DNA of 34,003 bases, taken from Rhodothermales bacterium. Its GTDB lineage: Bacteria > Bacteroidota > Rhodothermia > Rhodothermales > JAHQVL01. Shown here piece by piece: positions 16,601-24,211 of this stretch (position 1 is its first letter; every line of letters starts with the position of its first letter). The stretch spans positions 1-34,003 of the forward strand of contig JAWXAX010000072.1 of the NCBI GenBank assembly GCA_034439735.1. The letters run 5' to 3'. Under the pieces are notes generated by a model. It made no database searches. It worked only from the letters and a program-made list of their open reading frames with translations, and was not told where the DNA came from. Made by a program: the position numbers and the translations under genes.

Positions 16601-19364
16601 ATACGTCGAGACGCAGTATCGCCGCGATGGCCTGGCAAGGGTGAGTCACATTACACCGGAGAACGATGGCGTTACCGCGCCCAATGTCGTCACTTCCTAC
16701 AACGTGGGCGCACTCGACGGTGGCTCGTCTTCCAACTACAGCTTTCAGGAAATAACCGACGAAGTTGGCCACATTACACGCACGTACACCGACACCTTCG
16801 GCCGCACCAAACAATCCGTGGCCGGCTACAACACGGCCGACAAAGCCGTCACGACCTTTACGTACAATGTGCTCGGCCTCCCGACGCAGATTGTCGATCC
16901 GCGCGGCCTCGTCACGACGAATACCTACAACGTCCAGGGCCAACTCACCCAGCGCATTTCGCCCGACGCAGGCACGGTGAAGTTCGAGTACGATGCCGCC
17001 GGCAACATCCGCTTTAGTCAAGATGCCGTCCAGACCGCGGGAAGTGACGTGCTGTACACGAAATACGATGACCTGGGCCGGCCAACGATCACCGGGCTCC
17101 ATACCAACATCGGCTTCGCGACGTTGGCTGGGACGACGGACTATAGCTGGGAGACGTCGACTACAGGCTATTTCTTGTTCGTCAATCACTATGGCGATGC
17201 CGCCAATGGCTATGCAGGCACCGCCGCGAAGCCGGGAACAAGCACCTTCCCGTGGTCGCTATTTTCCACACAGATCAATGCGGTGCCCGCGGTTCTTAAC
17301 GGCAAAGCACATCGCACAGCCGTTGCCTTTAAAAGCAACGGGCGGTGGCAGATCGAGCTGGCCAGCTTCGATAATGAGGAGCGCGCGGCCTGGAAGCGGG
17401 TCTATACGGAAGCCGCTGCCGGCGGCATTGCGAACGCGCTGAATACGACATTTACTTACGCATTTAACTGGCAGGATCAGCCGACCAGTATCCAATCGAC
17501 CGTCGGCAGCCTGAACTGGTACCAGTGGTACGACTACAACGAGCGAGGCACGGAAGCCAGGAGCTCGGCCTCGACGACTTCCATTAAACCCGCACTGGCC
17601 GATGTACAGCTTCTCTATAATCCGGCCGGCGCCGTCAGAACGGTGCAACTGGCGGAATATGGGACCAATTCCTACCGCGATTCAAAGGCGTATACCTACA
17701 ACCTGCGGGGCTGGGTAACGGGTATCGATCTGGACGCGGAAAGTACCCCTTTTGCGGCTACGTATGAGTACGCCGGCGACGGAAACGTCACCACCGCCAT
17801 CGTAAACCAGGGCGCCGCGGCGATCGACAAGCGCTACCGGTACGTCTTCACCTACGATGCGCTCAACCGGATGAAGACGGCGGATTATTCCTACGCCGTC
17901 TGGAACAACACCGGGCAAGTTGGCCCCCAACCGTTTGCTGTGGGTGGGTGGGACTGGTACTTCTCCACGCGGTACGACGTGTCGGGTGTCACGTACGACA
18001 AAAGTGGCAACCTGACCGCCCTGACCCGCAATCGGGAGACCGGTAGCGCGATCGACCAGCTCACCTATGCCTACACCCCCGGCACAAACAGGCTGGCCTC
18101 TGTCACGGATGCGCTGACCACTGCCGAATCCTGGGATGCCGAGACGGGGAGTTTTTCCTACGACGCCAGTGGCAACATGAAGACGGCCCCGGCGCCCTAT
18201 GGCATCACCGCCACCGTGTACGATGAACGTAATCTGCCCATTTCCATCACCGCGGGCACAACGACTACCTATCGGTATAGCGCCGACGGCCAGCGCTTCG
18301 CGAAGAAAGTTGGAAGTGCGGCGGGAGAGCATTACGTTTTGGATGGGAGCCAGGTTATTGGCGTGTTCTCTGACACAGGGGCCCTCAAGCATTGGAATAT
18401 TATCTCGGGCGGGTCGGTCTGGGGTCGTTATGATGGCGCCGCCCGATTCTACTACCACAAGGACGCCCTGGGCTCTACGCGGCTCGTGATGAACGGGGCC
18501 GGCACAACGGTCGAGTGGCGGGACTATTACCCCTTTGGCCTCACGATGCCCGGGCGGAGTTATCTGTCGGGGGCGGTCGCAAAAGAAGGCTTTACCGGTA
18601 AGGAACGGGACGCCGAGACGGGGCTGGACTACTTCGGCGCGCGGTATTACATGCCGGCGCTGGGGCGGTGGGGAAGTATGGATCTGCTGGCGCTGGATCC
18701 TGCCCAGGTCGACAAGTCGCCTTATGCCTACAGCTGGAACAATCCGGCCACGCTGACTGATCCGGATGGGCGGTGCCCAAAGTGCCTCAAGACGGCCTAC
18801 AACGTCGTCAAGCGAGCCTATAAAGCCGCTGAAAATGCCGGCGACATGAGTCAGCTTTTTAAGCTGGATACCTGGAAAAAGGCCGGCGTGGATGAGGTTG
18901 TGGATTTCGTTGACAACGTGAGCACGCTTGCGGATGGTCAGGCGACTGTCGACGACGCGACCGCTGTAGTAGATCTGGTGACCGGACTTGGGGATGAGGC
19001 GAAGGCGGTTGGGAAAGCTGTCGGAGCGATTGAGGAGGCGGGAGATATTGCAGGTGCAGCCCGGAAGACAGATTTTGTGGTTACGGAGACGGGTACGGCG
19101 ATTCCTGTTCCCGACGGTGCTGTTGGCCCTTCGACTCCTCCCTCGGGAGGTAAAGGAATGGTTTACTCAGGAGGCTCGGGCGGCAAGGGAATGCATGCTT
19201 CGGCCTCCGACGTATTTATCATGGATCCCATAACGGGCGGTCCATTTCCACAGGGACGCCGTGTATACTATATGAATGATCGCAATCAAAAAATAAATCG
19301 AGCAACTGGGCAAACCGTCGGGAAGAAAGATCCAGAGGCGCATATATATATTGAGGAAGACTGA
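13620..19364 (+). CDS. Secreted RHS/YD-repeat protein with variable C-terminal toxin-like tip
   Basis: ATG 13620 is chosen because it opens a perfect signal peptide (MKTVVCLLLVVLTAAPLRAQ). Upstream in-frame starts to 13488 would bury it. The product is 1914 residues. An N-terminal SpvB/RHS-like region (DVWRPAAPSEPGVDAKGDL, then LDYTIQFTYRSG) is followed by many YD repeats such as HTRTYEYDNFGRLQG and KFEYDAAGNIRF. The RHS-associated core lies at about residues 1610-1718, with YYHKDALGSTRLV, YYPFGLTMPGRSY, FTGKERDAETGLDYFGARYY and the terminal DPDGR. RHS shells of this kind encapsulate a C-terminal effector. The tip (about residues 1719-1914) has an alanine-rich helical part, then DFVVTETGTAIPVPDGAVGP and a final 50-residue segment with IMDPITGG, RRVYYMN and DPEAHIYIEED. 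I cannot name the toxin activity. The last 110 bases are clearly AT-richer. The immunity gene overlaps the stop codon. Confidence 0.92.
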   Translation: MKTVVCLLLVVLTAAPLRAQQSLIFNQYITQPDVWRPAAPSEPGVDAKGDLTLSVPVMTVPGRGGLDYTIQFTYRSGIRVGQRAGWIGLGWEFDPGSITREPMALVDVGGSVHGTDWATGAAPVWQPDAYFVTTPAGSSMMTRFVAGATPPRTDTDGFYLNEWRPWKVDFTTANPVTVVDAAGGGTTTSVVYNGAATPKPDYTAFTITADDGSRYIFAHPTLSTFRAFASNLTEQDDLQVEYFVSTWRLRAILGPDYLGPDIPVGVEAGSWIRFDYTAPTTIVDMNGVEAPTRQQVAYLSAIVTPTHQASFSTSPRFNEDFALYEEGHFQELNTITLAARSAPTTIIQKVEPITSKLHQSPEEKRLSLDGIKIYGKSSDASMPAYAFTYWGSCHTTITGDHDDWFGFCHQDTSDVFNTGSNNAGRAWSLKRITYPTGGYDEFDYEDDAILSTETAPFWQYDLENGATTTALTFSVTTEQTRQGGARVLSYKRGDGLGSEWTATYSYGAGRLSGIPSGWWKTWYTTFRAFLGSERGQAAVFYDYVRRTDPDGGAVQTHHVTSGNHAASALKLQTFLYLKLDYGNANFLYHDFTLVQGNQHWNWGLPFETRYFNNGGTNPVRKTTRTYDFTSYKLASAFTSGANEAKIVWAYADKVSSETDTDYGQSASPSTFITRTTTYEHDSAAGTGTGYVTSTEETLNSTATPARRTEYTYTYQQYTDLNTRNILHPAVQTLVGEKTSATSTTWHASQVTRWGSFSVTGGTLWKPKYTVAWNGAASATKPTYSNWSIDTIPAGWQKKDETTAYNEHGLPTSTKDPRGKVITLTYFTGTTGTSVIPPGLLKTVARSGLSVEFGYDASFGLITTVKDENEHTRTYEYDNFGRLQGVKDRMSPSNTVTTFTYTTTTAPFQVLTKQFHAGGLAYETLSFYDGLGRPLQSQTKDGSVYIVGHTEYLPGTSSAGAKVRQWKPYSHATAGAYHAGFAATARTQYGSGTNPYVETQYRRDGLARVSHITPENDGVTAPNVVTSYNVGALDGGSSSNYSFQEITDEVGHITRTYTDTFGRTKQSVAGYNTADKAVTTFTYNVLGLPTQIVDPRGLVTTNTYNVQGQLTQRISPDAGTVKFEYDAAGNIRFSQDAVQTAGSDVLYTKYDDLGRPTITGLHTNIGFATLAGTTDYSWETSTTGYFLFVNHYGDAANGYAGTAAKPGTSTFPWSLFSTQINAVPAVLNGKAHRTAVAFKSNGRWQIELASFDNEERAAWKRVYTEAAAGGIANALNTTFTYAFNWQDQPTSIQSTVGSLNWYQWYDYNERGTEARSSASTTSIKPALADVQLLYNPAGAVRTVQLAEYGTNSYRDSKAYTYNLRGWVTGIDLDAESTPFAATYEYAGDGNVTTAIVNQGAAAIDKRYRYVFTYDALNRMKTADYSYAVWNNTGQVGPQPFAVGGWDWYFSTRYDVSGVTYDKSGNLTALTRNRETGSAIDQLTYAYTPGTNRLASVTDALTTAESWDAETGSFSYDASGNMKTAPAPYGITATVYDERNLPISITAGTTTTYRYSADGQRFAKKVGSAAGEHYVLDGSQVIGVFSDTGALKHWNIISGGSVWGRYDGAARFYYHKDALGSTRLVMNGAGTTVEWRDYYPFGLTMPGRSYLSGAVAKEGFTGKERDAETGLDYFGARYYMPALGRWGSMDLLALDPAQVDKSPYAYSWNNPATLTDPDGRCPKCLKTAYNVVKRAYKAAENAGDMSQLFKLDTWKKAGVDEVVDFVDNVSTLADGQATVDDATAVVDLVTGLGDEAKAVGKAVGAIEEAGDIAGAARKTDFVVTETGTAIPVPDGAVGPSTPPSGGKGMVYSGGSGGKGMHASASDVFIMDPITGGPFPQGRRVYYMNDRNQKINRATGQTVGKKDPEAHIYIEED

Positions 19365-19723
19365 TGATCAAATCGGAAGCCCTGAAATCGTTCGCAGCCA
19401 GGTTAAAGCTTCTCGAAGGGGAAGAGCTCTGTGCGATCACGTTTATTCGTGATTATGTACAGTTTACTCTTGGTGAGAACATACTGAATACATACACGTG
19501 GCCGATTCTAGATGAGGGAGGTATCTTGTATCACGAGGACACTCTCGGATATAGAGATCGTTTGTGTGGACAAATCGGAAACAAGGTATCTGAAGTGTCC
19601 TATGAAGAGCCTGTGGCCATGATCGACTTTGGAGAATTGTGTTTGCGGGTGATTCTGGACGGTGATGATTGCTATGAAACCGCAAGCCTTCGCGATTCCG
19701 GGGGTGAATATAGTGCCGTTTAG
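19364..19723 (+). CDS. Probable immunity protein for the RHS tip
   Basis: The 119-residue acidic cytoplasmic protein starts at ATG 19364, sharing its first base with the RHS stop (TGATG), so it is translationally coupled. There is no signal peptide or membrane helix. The sequence (KLLEGEELCAITFIRDYVQFTLGENILNTYTWP, then VAMIDFGELCLRVILDGDDCYETA) suggests a small alpha/beta fold. I do not recognise the family. The immunity role is inferred from its position directly behind a variable RHS tip, its small size, its net acidity and the AT-rich composition shared with the tip. Confidence 0.7.
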   Translation: MIKSEALKSFAARLKLLEGEELCAITFIRDYVQFTLGENILNTYTWPILDEGGILYHEDTLGYRDRLCGQIGNKVSEVSYEEPVAMIDFGELCLRVILDGDDCYETASLRDSGGEYSAV

Positions 19724-19928
19724 TCGGGCATTGGATACGAAAAATCTTCACTCCTTTAGTATTGGTTATTTGTAGATAATATTCAAGGATAATGGAGTGC
19801 CAGGCAGTAAGATTTTCCCCCTATGCGGCTCGAATGATACCAGTGTAAAGATGATTTGATGTAGCACCTGCAAGCACAAAGTATACGGTGAAATAGAACA
19901 CCATGATTGCCAATAAAAGGTGATTCAC
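19724..19928. other. AT-rich spacer between the two small genes
   Basis: The 205 bases are much AT-richer than the rest of the window and carry no open frame of note. AAAGGTGA at 19916-19923 is a Shine-Dalgarno for the ATG at 19929. I see no convincing promoter or terminator. It may be remnant cassette DNA from earlier tip/immunity exchanges. Confidence 0.4.
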
Positions 19929-20144
19929 ATGAGTGACAAATTCGAATTCCACTGGGGAGATACTGTGCGCGTTCGACTCGCTCCCGAAGAATCCTGCAAA
20001 ACCGAACAGCTGGCCTCAATTTGTGGTATCAGGGAGGACGGTGGTCTGATCATGTATCTTGTAGAATTCTCTGATGGATCGACCTTTGAATTGCCGGAAG
20101 AAAGGCTCATGAAGTTCGATGAAAACTCCTTAAAAAACTGTTGA
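19929..20144 (+). CDS. Small acidic protein, possible second (orphan) immunity gene
   Basis: The 71-residue product (MSDKFEFHWGDTVRVRLAP, then GIREDGGLIMYLVEFSDGSTFELPEERLM) starts at ATG 19929, five bases after AAAGGTGA; an in-frame GTG at 19920 lies inside that SD and is rejected. The pattern of a short beta barrel with W-G-D-T-V-R-V at the front and S-x-x-x-F-E-L-P-E-x-x-L at the end recalls small immunity proteins of the Imm31 type; this is from memory and not verified. The final residues and the TGA stop lie inside the left terminal repeat of the adjacent element, so the original 3' end may have been replaced. Confidence 0.55.
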   Translation: MSDKFEFHWGDTVRVRLAPEESCKTEQLASICGIREDGGLIMYLVEFSDGSTFELPEERLMKFDENSLKNC

Positions 20145-20279
20145 GATTTGCGTATTGCATAAGGAGCAAGTCATCCCCGCGCAGGCGGGGACCCAGGAAA
20201 ATGCCTGTCTGATGGCTGGATCCCCGCCTGCGCGGGGATGACAATGCATTGGGCTGTGGAAATCCCAACAGTTTCTAAA
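20130..20279. mobile_element. MITE-like palindromic element with terminal inverted repeats (copy 2, complete)
   Basis: The ends 20133-20151 and 20258-20276 are inverted repeats matching at 16 of 19 positions (right end read in reverse: AGAAACTGTTGGGATTTCC). Weaker matching extends to 20130 and 20279. Inside is a perfect 21-base inverted repeat (20171-20191 with 20221-20241) around the core ACCCAGGAAAATGCCTGTC. The inner palindrome resembles the widespread CCCCGC-type REP/dRS3-like repeats of other bacteria. The element has no coding capacity. It overlaps the 3' end of the preceding small gene. Confidence 0.7.
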
Positions 20280-20306
20280 GGATAGCAGCCCTTTTCGTGG
20301 CCTGGA

Positions 20307-21146
20307 TTAATCGGGGCTCTGCACAGGCTTCATAGCCGCCTCAAACCCCACCATCGCCTTCTTGCGCGCACTCCCCCAGTGGTACTGCCCGAAGTGGCCG
20401 GACTTTCGGATGACCCGATGGCAGGGGATTAAATAGCCGATGGGATTTTTCGCGACGGCGCTCGCCACGGCGCGGGTGGCCGCAGGCCGGCCCAGCGCAT
20501 GCGCCAGTTCCTCGTACGACACCACCTGCCCTGGCTGGACCCGCAGCAGGGCCTGCCAGACCTGCACCTGGAAGTTGGTGCCACCCAGCAATAGACGAAG
20601 CGGGGCGCCATTCGCTGTCGTCTCACCAAAGATGCGGTCCACTAACGCCCCGGTTTCCGCCGGCGCCTCCACCAACACGGCACCAGGCCACCGTGCGGCT
20701 AGCTCGGCTACGGGCTCGGGTCCGGGCGGATTGAACGCCATATGGCAGATGCCCCGCTCCGTCAGCCCGATGAAGCACCACCCGAACCGGGTCTCGTGAA
20801 ACCCGTACCGGATGACGACGCCGGCACCCTGCTGCTTGAACTCACCGGGCGTGACCGCCTCGACGGTGACAAACAGATCGTGTAGCCGGCCCGGGCCGGA
20901 TAGCCCGCTGTCCAGCGCGGCTTCGAGCACCGAGGCCGACTCGCTCAGGCGCTCCTTGGCGTATCCCAGCGTGAGGTACTGCAAAAACTGCTTCGGCGTC
21001 ACGCCGGCCCAGCGTTTAAACAGCCGCTCGAAGTGAAACGGGCTCAGGTGGACGTACTCCGCGATGTCGTCCAGGCGGGGCTGGTCGTTCACGTGGTCTT
21101 CTAGAAAGCGAATGGCGCGCTCGATGCGCTCGTAGTCGGTCGTCAT
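20307..21146 (-). CDS. AraC-type HTH / methylated-DNA--protein-cysteine methyltransferase fusion (Ada-like)
   Basis: This is a suicide DNA repair enzyme that removes O6-alkylguanine onto its own cysteine, fused to a DNA-binding domain. ATG 21146 gives 279 residues. Residues 1-105 form an AraC/XylS double helix-turn-helix (DDIAEYVHLSPFHFERLFKRWAGVTPKQFLQ). The Ogt part ends in FQVQVWQALLRVQPGQVVSYEELA, the wing AVGxAVAxNP-like ASAVAKNPIGYLIPCHRVI and the acceptor Cys242 in PCHRV. The N-terminal zinc phosphotriester domain of Ada is absent, so it cannot sense methylphosphotriesters as E. coli Ada does. A GTG at 21221 would add 25 residues of no evident function. It lies 84 bases behind the kinase gene on the same strand. 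Confidence 0.9.
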   Translation of the reverse strand: MTTDYERIERAIRFLEDHVNDQPRLDDIAEYVHLSPFHFERLFKRWAGVTPKQFLQYLTLGYAKERLSESASVLEAALDSGLSGPGRLHDLFVTVEAVTPGEFKQQGAGVVIRYGFHETRFGWCFIGLTERGICHMAFNPPGPEPVAELAARWPGAVLVEAPAETGALVDRIFGETTANGAPLRLLLGGTNFQVQVWQALLRVQPGQVVSYEELAHALGRPAATRAVASAVAKNPIGYLIPCHRVIRKSGHFGQYHWGSARKKAMVGFEAAMKPVQSPD

Positions 21147-21230
21147 GGTCGTCTTGATCTGGTTGGAAACTACACCAGAATACGCTGCCGGCACCGGTGG
21201 ATCGACCCGAATCTTGCGCACTTCATGCGC

Positions 21231-22574
21231 TCAAAAGCGAAGCGTAAACGTCGTCCGTAGGTCCGGCTCCGAGACGACGCTCAGAGCGCCGCCGTGCTGC
21301 CGCATGATCTGGCGCGACAGGCTGAGTCCGATACCGGAGCCCTCTTTTTTGGTGGTGTAAAATGGGATAAAGATCCGGTCGACGGCTTCCGGCGGGATAC
21401 CTGGCCCGTTGTCACGTACCTGGATGACCGTTCGACCGCGCGCCGACATCCGAGCGATGAGGGCGATGCGCGCATCCGGCCGCCCTCGCAACGCCTCGAT
21501 GGCATTTTTGATGAGGTTGATCAGCACCTGCTCGATCAACTCGGGGTCCGCCGTGACATCCAGTTCCACCGGATCGATGGAGATCTCCAACGCGATACGA
21601 GCCTCTTCGAGCGACGTGCGGAACAGGTGTTCGATCGCTCCAAACAACTTATGGATCGGGAAAATACCGAGGTTCGGCCGGGGAATGCGAGTCAGGCTCC
21701 GATAGGCATTGACGAAGTGGAGCAGATGCTGGCTGCGCCGCGCGATGGTCTGCATCGCCATGTGTACATCGTCGAGCGTTTCCCGGGCTTCGTCGGCCGG
21801 ACCGTTCGGCGCCAGGTCCCTCAATAGATCGTTCGCCGTGTCCGCCATCGAGGCGATCGGTGTGATCGAATTCATGATCTCGTGGGTAAGGACGCTGACG
21901 AGCTTTTGCCACGACTGAATTTCTTTCTCCTCGAGTTCGGCCTGGATATCCTGGATCGACACGAGGGTGTAGAGCTGGCCGTGCAGGCGGAATTCCGTCG
22001 CATACATGACCAACTCCAGCAGTTCGTCTCCATCGACAACCTTGACGAGGGCTTTGTCGCCGGCGTGCATCCCGAGTAGCGTTTCCACCAGTTCGACGCT
22101 GAAATCGCCCAGCGCCCGCACATTTTTCAGATACGGTACACGCAGCAATCGTTTCGCCGCGTTGTTGATCAGACCGATGCTCCCCTGCTGCTGGAAGGCG
22201 AGGAGGCCGATACCGATGTGCTGAATGACCGTGTTCAGGTACAACACGTGCTCCTCCTTCTCCGCGCGCGCCTTTCGGAAGTCCTCCATGACGGCGGTGA
22301 ACGCCTGTCCGAGCTCGCTGAACGATCCCCCCAATCCTGCGGCGTGGAAGGCCTGCGAGAAGTCTGAATATCGGATGGCGAGCAGCAGCCGGCTCAACTC
22401 GCGGTTCGTGCGGTCGACGAACCGGATGAGCGAAATGAGTTGTCCTCCTGTCAACACGGCAGCTACCCCGCCCAGCAGCAAGGACGCATACGTCAGCGCG
22501 CCGTAGATGCCGGCGAGTATTGTGCAGGCGAGCATTATCACGCGCAAGGCGCACTGGATGCGGAAGCCTTTCAT
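21231..22574 (-). CDS. Sensor histidine kinase, NtrY-like, with minimal periplasmic part
   Basis: ATG 22574 gives 447 residues. Residues 11-50 are one hydrophobic stretch long enough for two membrane helices with almost no loop between them. A cytoplasmic PAS-like segment follows (VIQHIGIGLLAFQQQGSIGLINNAAKRLLRV). The phosphoacceptor is His231 in LTHEIMNSITPIASM. The ATPase domain has the N box NLIKNAIEALRG, the G1 box VRDNGPGIPPE, the F box FIPFYTTK and the G2 box GSGIGLSLSRQI. It starts seven bases after the response-regulator stop, so the two are co-transcribed and very likely cognate. The lack of a periplasmic sensor suggests sensing within the membrane or in the cytoplasm. An upstream in-frame GTG/ATG extension inside the regulator gene is rejected. 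Confidence 0.93.
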   Translation of the reverse strand: MKGFRIQCALRVIMLACTILAGIYGALTYASLLLGGVAAVLTGGQLISLIRFVDRTNRELSRLLLAIRYSDFSQAFHAAGLGGSFSELGQAFTAVMEDFRKARAEKEEHVLYLNTVIQHIGIGLLAFQQQGSIGLINNAAKRLLRVPYLKNVRALGDFSVELVETLLGMHAGDKALVKVVDGDELLELVMYATEFRLHGQLYTLVSIQDIQAELEEKEIQSWQKLVSVLTHEIMNSITPIASMADTANDLLRDLAPNGPADEARETLDDVHMAMQTIARRSQHLLHFVNAYRSLTRIPRPNLGIFPIHKLFGAIEHLFRTSLEEARIALEISIDPVELDVTADPELIEQVLINLIKNAIEALRGRPDARIALIARMSARGRTVIQVRDNGPGIPPEAVDRIFIPFYTTKKEGSGIGLSLSRQIMRQHGGALSVVSEPDLRTTFTLRF

Positions 22575-22581
22575 GGAGCGA

Positions 22582-23961
22582 TCATAACCGATATTTCTCC
22601 AGCCGGCGGTAGAGGGCGGCACGTGTCAGGCCCAGTTCCTTTGCTGCCTTGCTGATGTTGCCCTCGTGTTTGTCTAGCGCTTTACGGATTACGGTGCGCT
22701 CGACCTCCTCGAGATTGTACGCGTCGAACACGAGCCCCTCCGCGTCGGGCTTGCGCGTCCCCGCGAAGAAAAAATCCTCCCGCTGCAAGGTGTTCGATTC
22801 CGTCATGATCACCGCTCGCTCGATCATGTGCTCCAACTCGCGGACGTTGCCCGGCATGTGGTACGCCTTCAACTGTGCGATAGCCGCCGCCGCCAGAGCA
22901 TGCACGGGCCGGCCGTATTTTCGGGCAAAACGCTGCAGGAAGTGGTTGGCCAGAGGCTCGATGTCCTCCGGGCGCTCGCGCAGGGGGGGGAGGTGGATTT
23001 CGACCGTGTTGAAACGGTAGAGGAGATCCTGCCGGAAAGTCCCCGCATCCACCATCTCGTACAGCGGCATGTTCGTCGCACAGATGAGCCGGACGTCAAT
23101 GGGAACAGGTTTATTGGATCCGATACGGACGATCTCGCGCTGCTGGAGCGACGTGAGCAGCTTCGATTGCTTGGCGAGCGACAGGTTGCCGATTTCGTCG
23201 AGGAACAGCGTCCCCTTCGAAGCCATCTCGAAACGCCCCATGCGGTCCTCCCGGGCGTCGGTGAACGCGCCGCGGACATGGCCGAACAGCTCGCTCTCGA
23301 AGAGCGTGTCCGCCACGGCGCCCATGTCCACGCCCACAAAGGGGTGCTCCGCGCGCAGGGAGTGTCGGTGGAGGGCGCGGGCAACGAGCTCTTTGCCCGT
23401 TCCGTTTTCCCCCAGAATGAGCACACTCGCATCCGTGTCGGCTACTTTGTCGATCTGCTCGAACACGCGTTGCATGGCCGGCGACTCCCCTACAAAGTCC
23501 TGGTAGCGCTGGTCCATGTCGGACATCAGCTGACGCCGGGTGTCGCGCAGCATGCCGGCCTCGGCCCTTGACGAGCGCAGCCGACGCGCTGCCGTCAACG
23601 TCGCGAGCAACTTCTCGTTTTGCCACGGTTTGAGCACAAAATCCGTGGCGCCGGCTTTGATCGCGTTTACCGCCATCTCCACATCCCCGAACGCGGTGAT
23701 GAGCACGACCACGGCCGCCGGGTCGATCGCGAGAATCTTATCCAACCAGAAAAAACCCTCCCGGCCGCTCGCGACATCGCGCGTGAAGTTCATGTCCAGC
23801 AGAATGATGTCGTACGTTTCATTCTGCAGCAACTCGGGGATGCGCTCGGGCCGGTTTTCGGTATGGACGCGGCGCGCATGTTTCTTCAATAACAGGCGCG
23901 CGGCCTGCAAGACGTCTGCGTCGTCGTCCACGATCAATAGGCTGCCAAAGTCACTCATCAT
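22582..23961 (-). CDS. Sigma-54-dependent response regulator (NtrC family)
   Basis: The 459-residue activator has a receiver domain (residues 1-125) with acidic pocket VDDD and phosphoacceptor Asp56 in IILLDMNF, Thr/Ala switch LITAF and Lys111 in LKPW. The sigma-54 AAA+ domain has Walker A GENGTGKE (184-191), the L1 loop GAFTDA (231-236) and Walker B TLFLDEI (251-257), and the arginine-finger region DLLYRFN. The C-terminus is a Fis-type HTH (NISKAAKELGLTRAALYRRL). The L1 loop has Asp in place of the second Gly of GAFTGA, a variant I recall from Bacteroidota regulators. It is divergent from the exporter genes, whose upstream region holds a sigma-54 promoter, so it is probably their activator. 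Start is the first of two adjacent ATGs. Confidence 0.95.
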   Translation of the reverse strand: MMSDFGSLLIVDDDADVLQAARLLLKKHARRVHTENRPERIPELLQNETYDIILLDMNFTRDVASGREGFFWLDKILAIDPAAVVVLITAFGDVEMAVNAIKAGATDFVLKPWQNEKLLATLTAARRLRSSRAEAGMLRDTRRQLMSDMDQRYQDFVGESPAMQRVFEQIDKVADTDASVLILGENGTGKELVARALHRHSLRAEHPFVGVDMGAVADTLFESELFGHVRGAFTDAREDRMGRFEMASKGTLFLDEIGNLSLAKQSKLLTSLQQREIVRIGSNKPVPIDVRLICATNMPLYEMVDAGTFRQDLLYRFNTVEIHLPPLRERPEDIEPLANHFLQRFARKYGRPVHALAAAAIAQLKAYHMPGNVRELEHMIERAVIMTESNTLQREDFFFAGTRKPDAEGLVFDAYNLEEVERTVIRKALDKHEGNISKAAKELGLTRAALYRRLEKYRL

Positions 23962-24068
23962 AGGAAATTAGACGGGGGGATGAGGCGCGGGGAAGGCGAC
24001 GATCTCCAAACATCGTTCCAGGGCCCAATATAGGCGCCACAAGCATTTTACCTGCGGCAAGTGTTCGG

Positions 24069-24083
24069 ATTCGGACACCGAAT
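24069..24083. promoter_or_regulatory. Candidate activator binding site (UAS)
   Basis: ATTCGG-ACA-CCGAAT is a perfect palindrome about 85-100 bases upstream of the sigma-54 -24 element, the usual distance for an enhancer-binding protein. A second inverted pair surrounds it: GTGTTCG at 24061-24067 and CGAACAC at 24094-24100. The divergent NtrC-type regulator is the obvious candidate to bind. This rests on position and symmetry only. Confidence 0.45.
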
Positions 24084-24166
24084 GGTACGCCGGCGAACAC
24101 CTCTTCGTGCAAGAGCAGGATCCGGATGGATACTTAAACTATATGAAATAAACGACTTAGTGTGAA

Positions 24167-24182
24167 TGGCACTCATCTTGAC
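24167..24182 (+). promoter_or_regulatory. Sigma-54 (-24/-12) promoter of the exporter operon
   Basis: TGGCAC-TCATC-TTGAC fits the consensus TGGCAC-N5-TTGC with correct GG-to-GC spacing. The one deviation in the core is A for C at the -12 position. The predicted start, about 24193, lies some 20 bases before the adaptor gene ATG at 24212. A sigma-54 activator gene starts 250 bases away in the other direction, which supports the call. Confidence 0.65.
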
Positions 24183-24211
24183 ATACGATCCTCTACAAAA
24201 CCAAGCGACCT

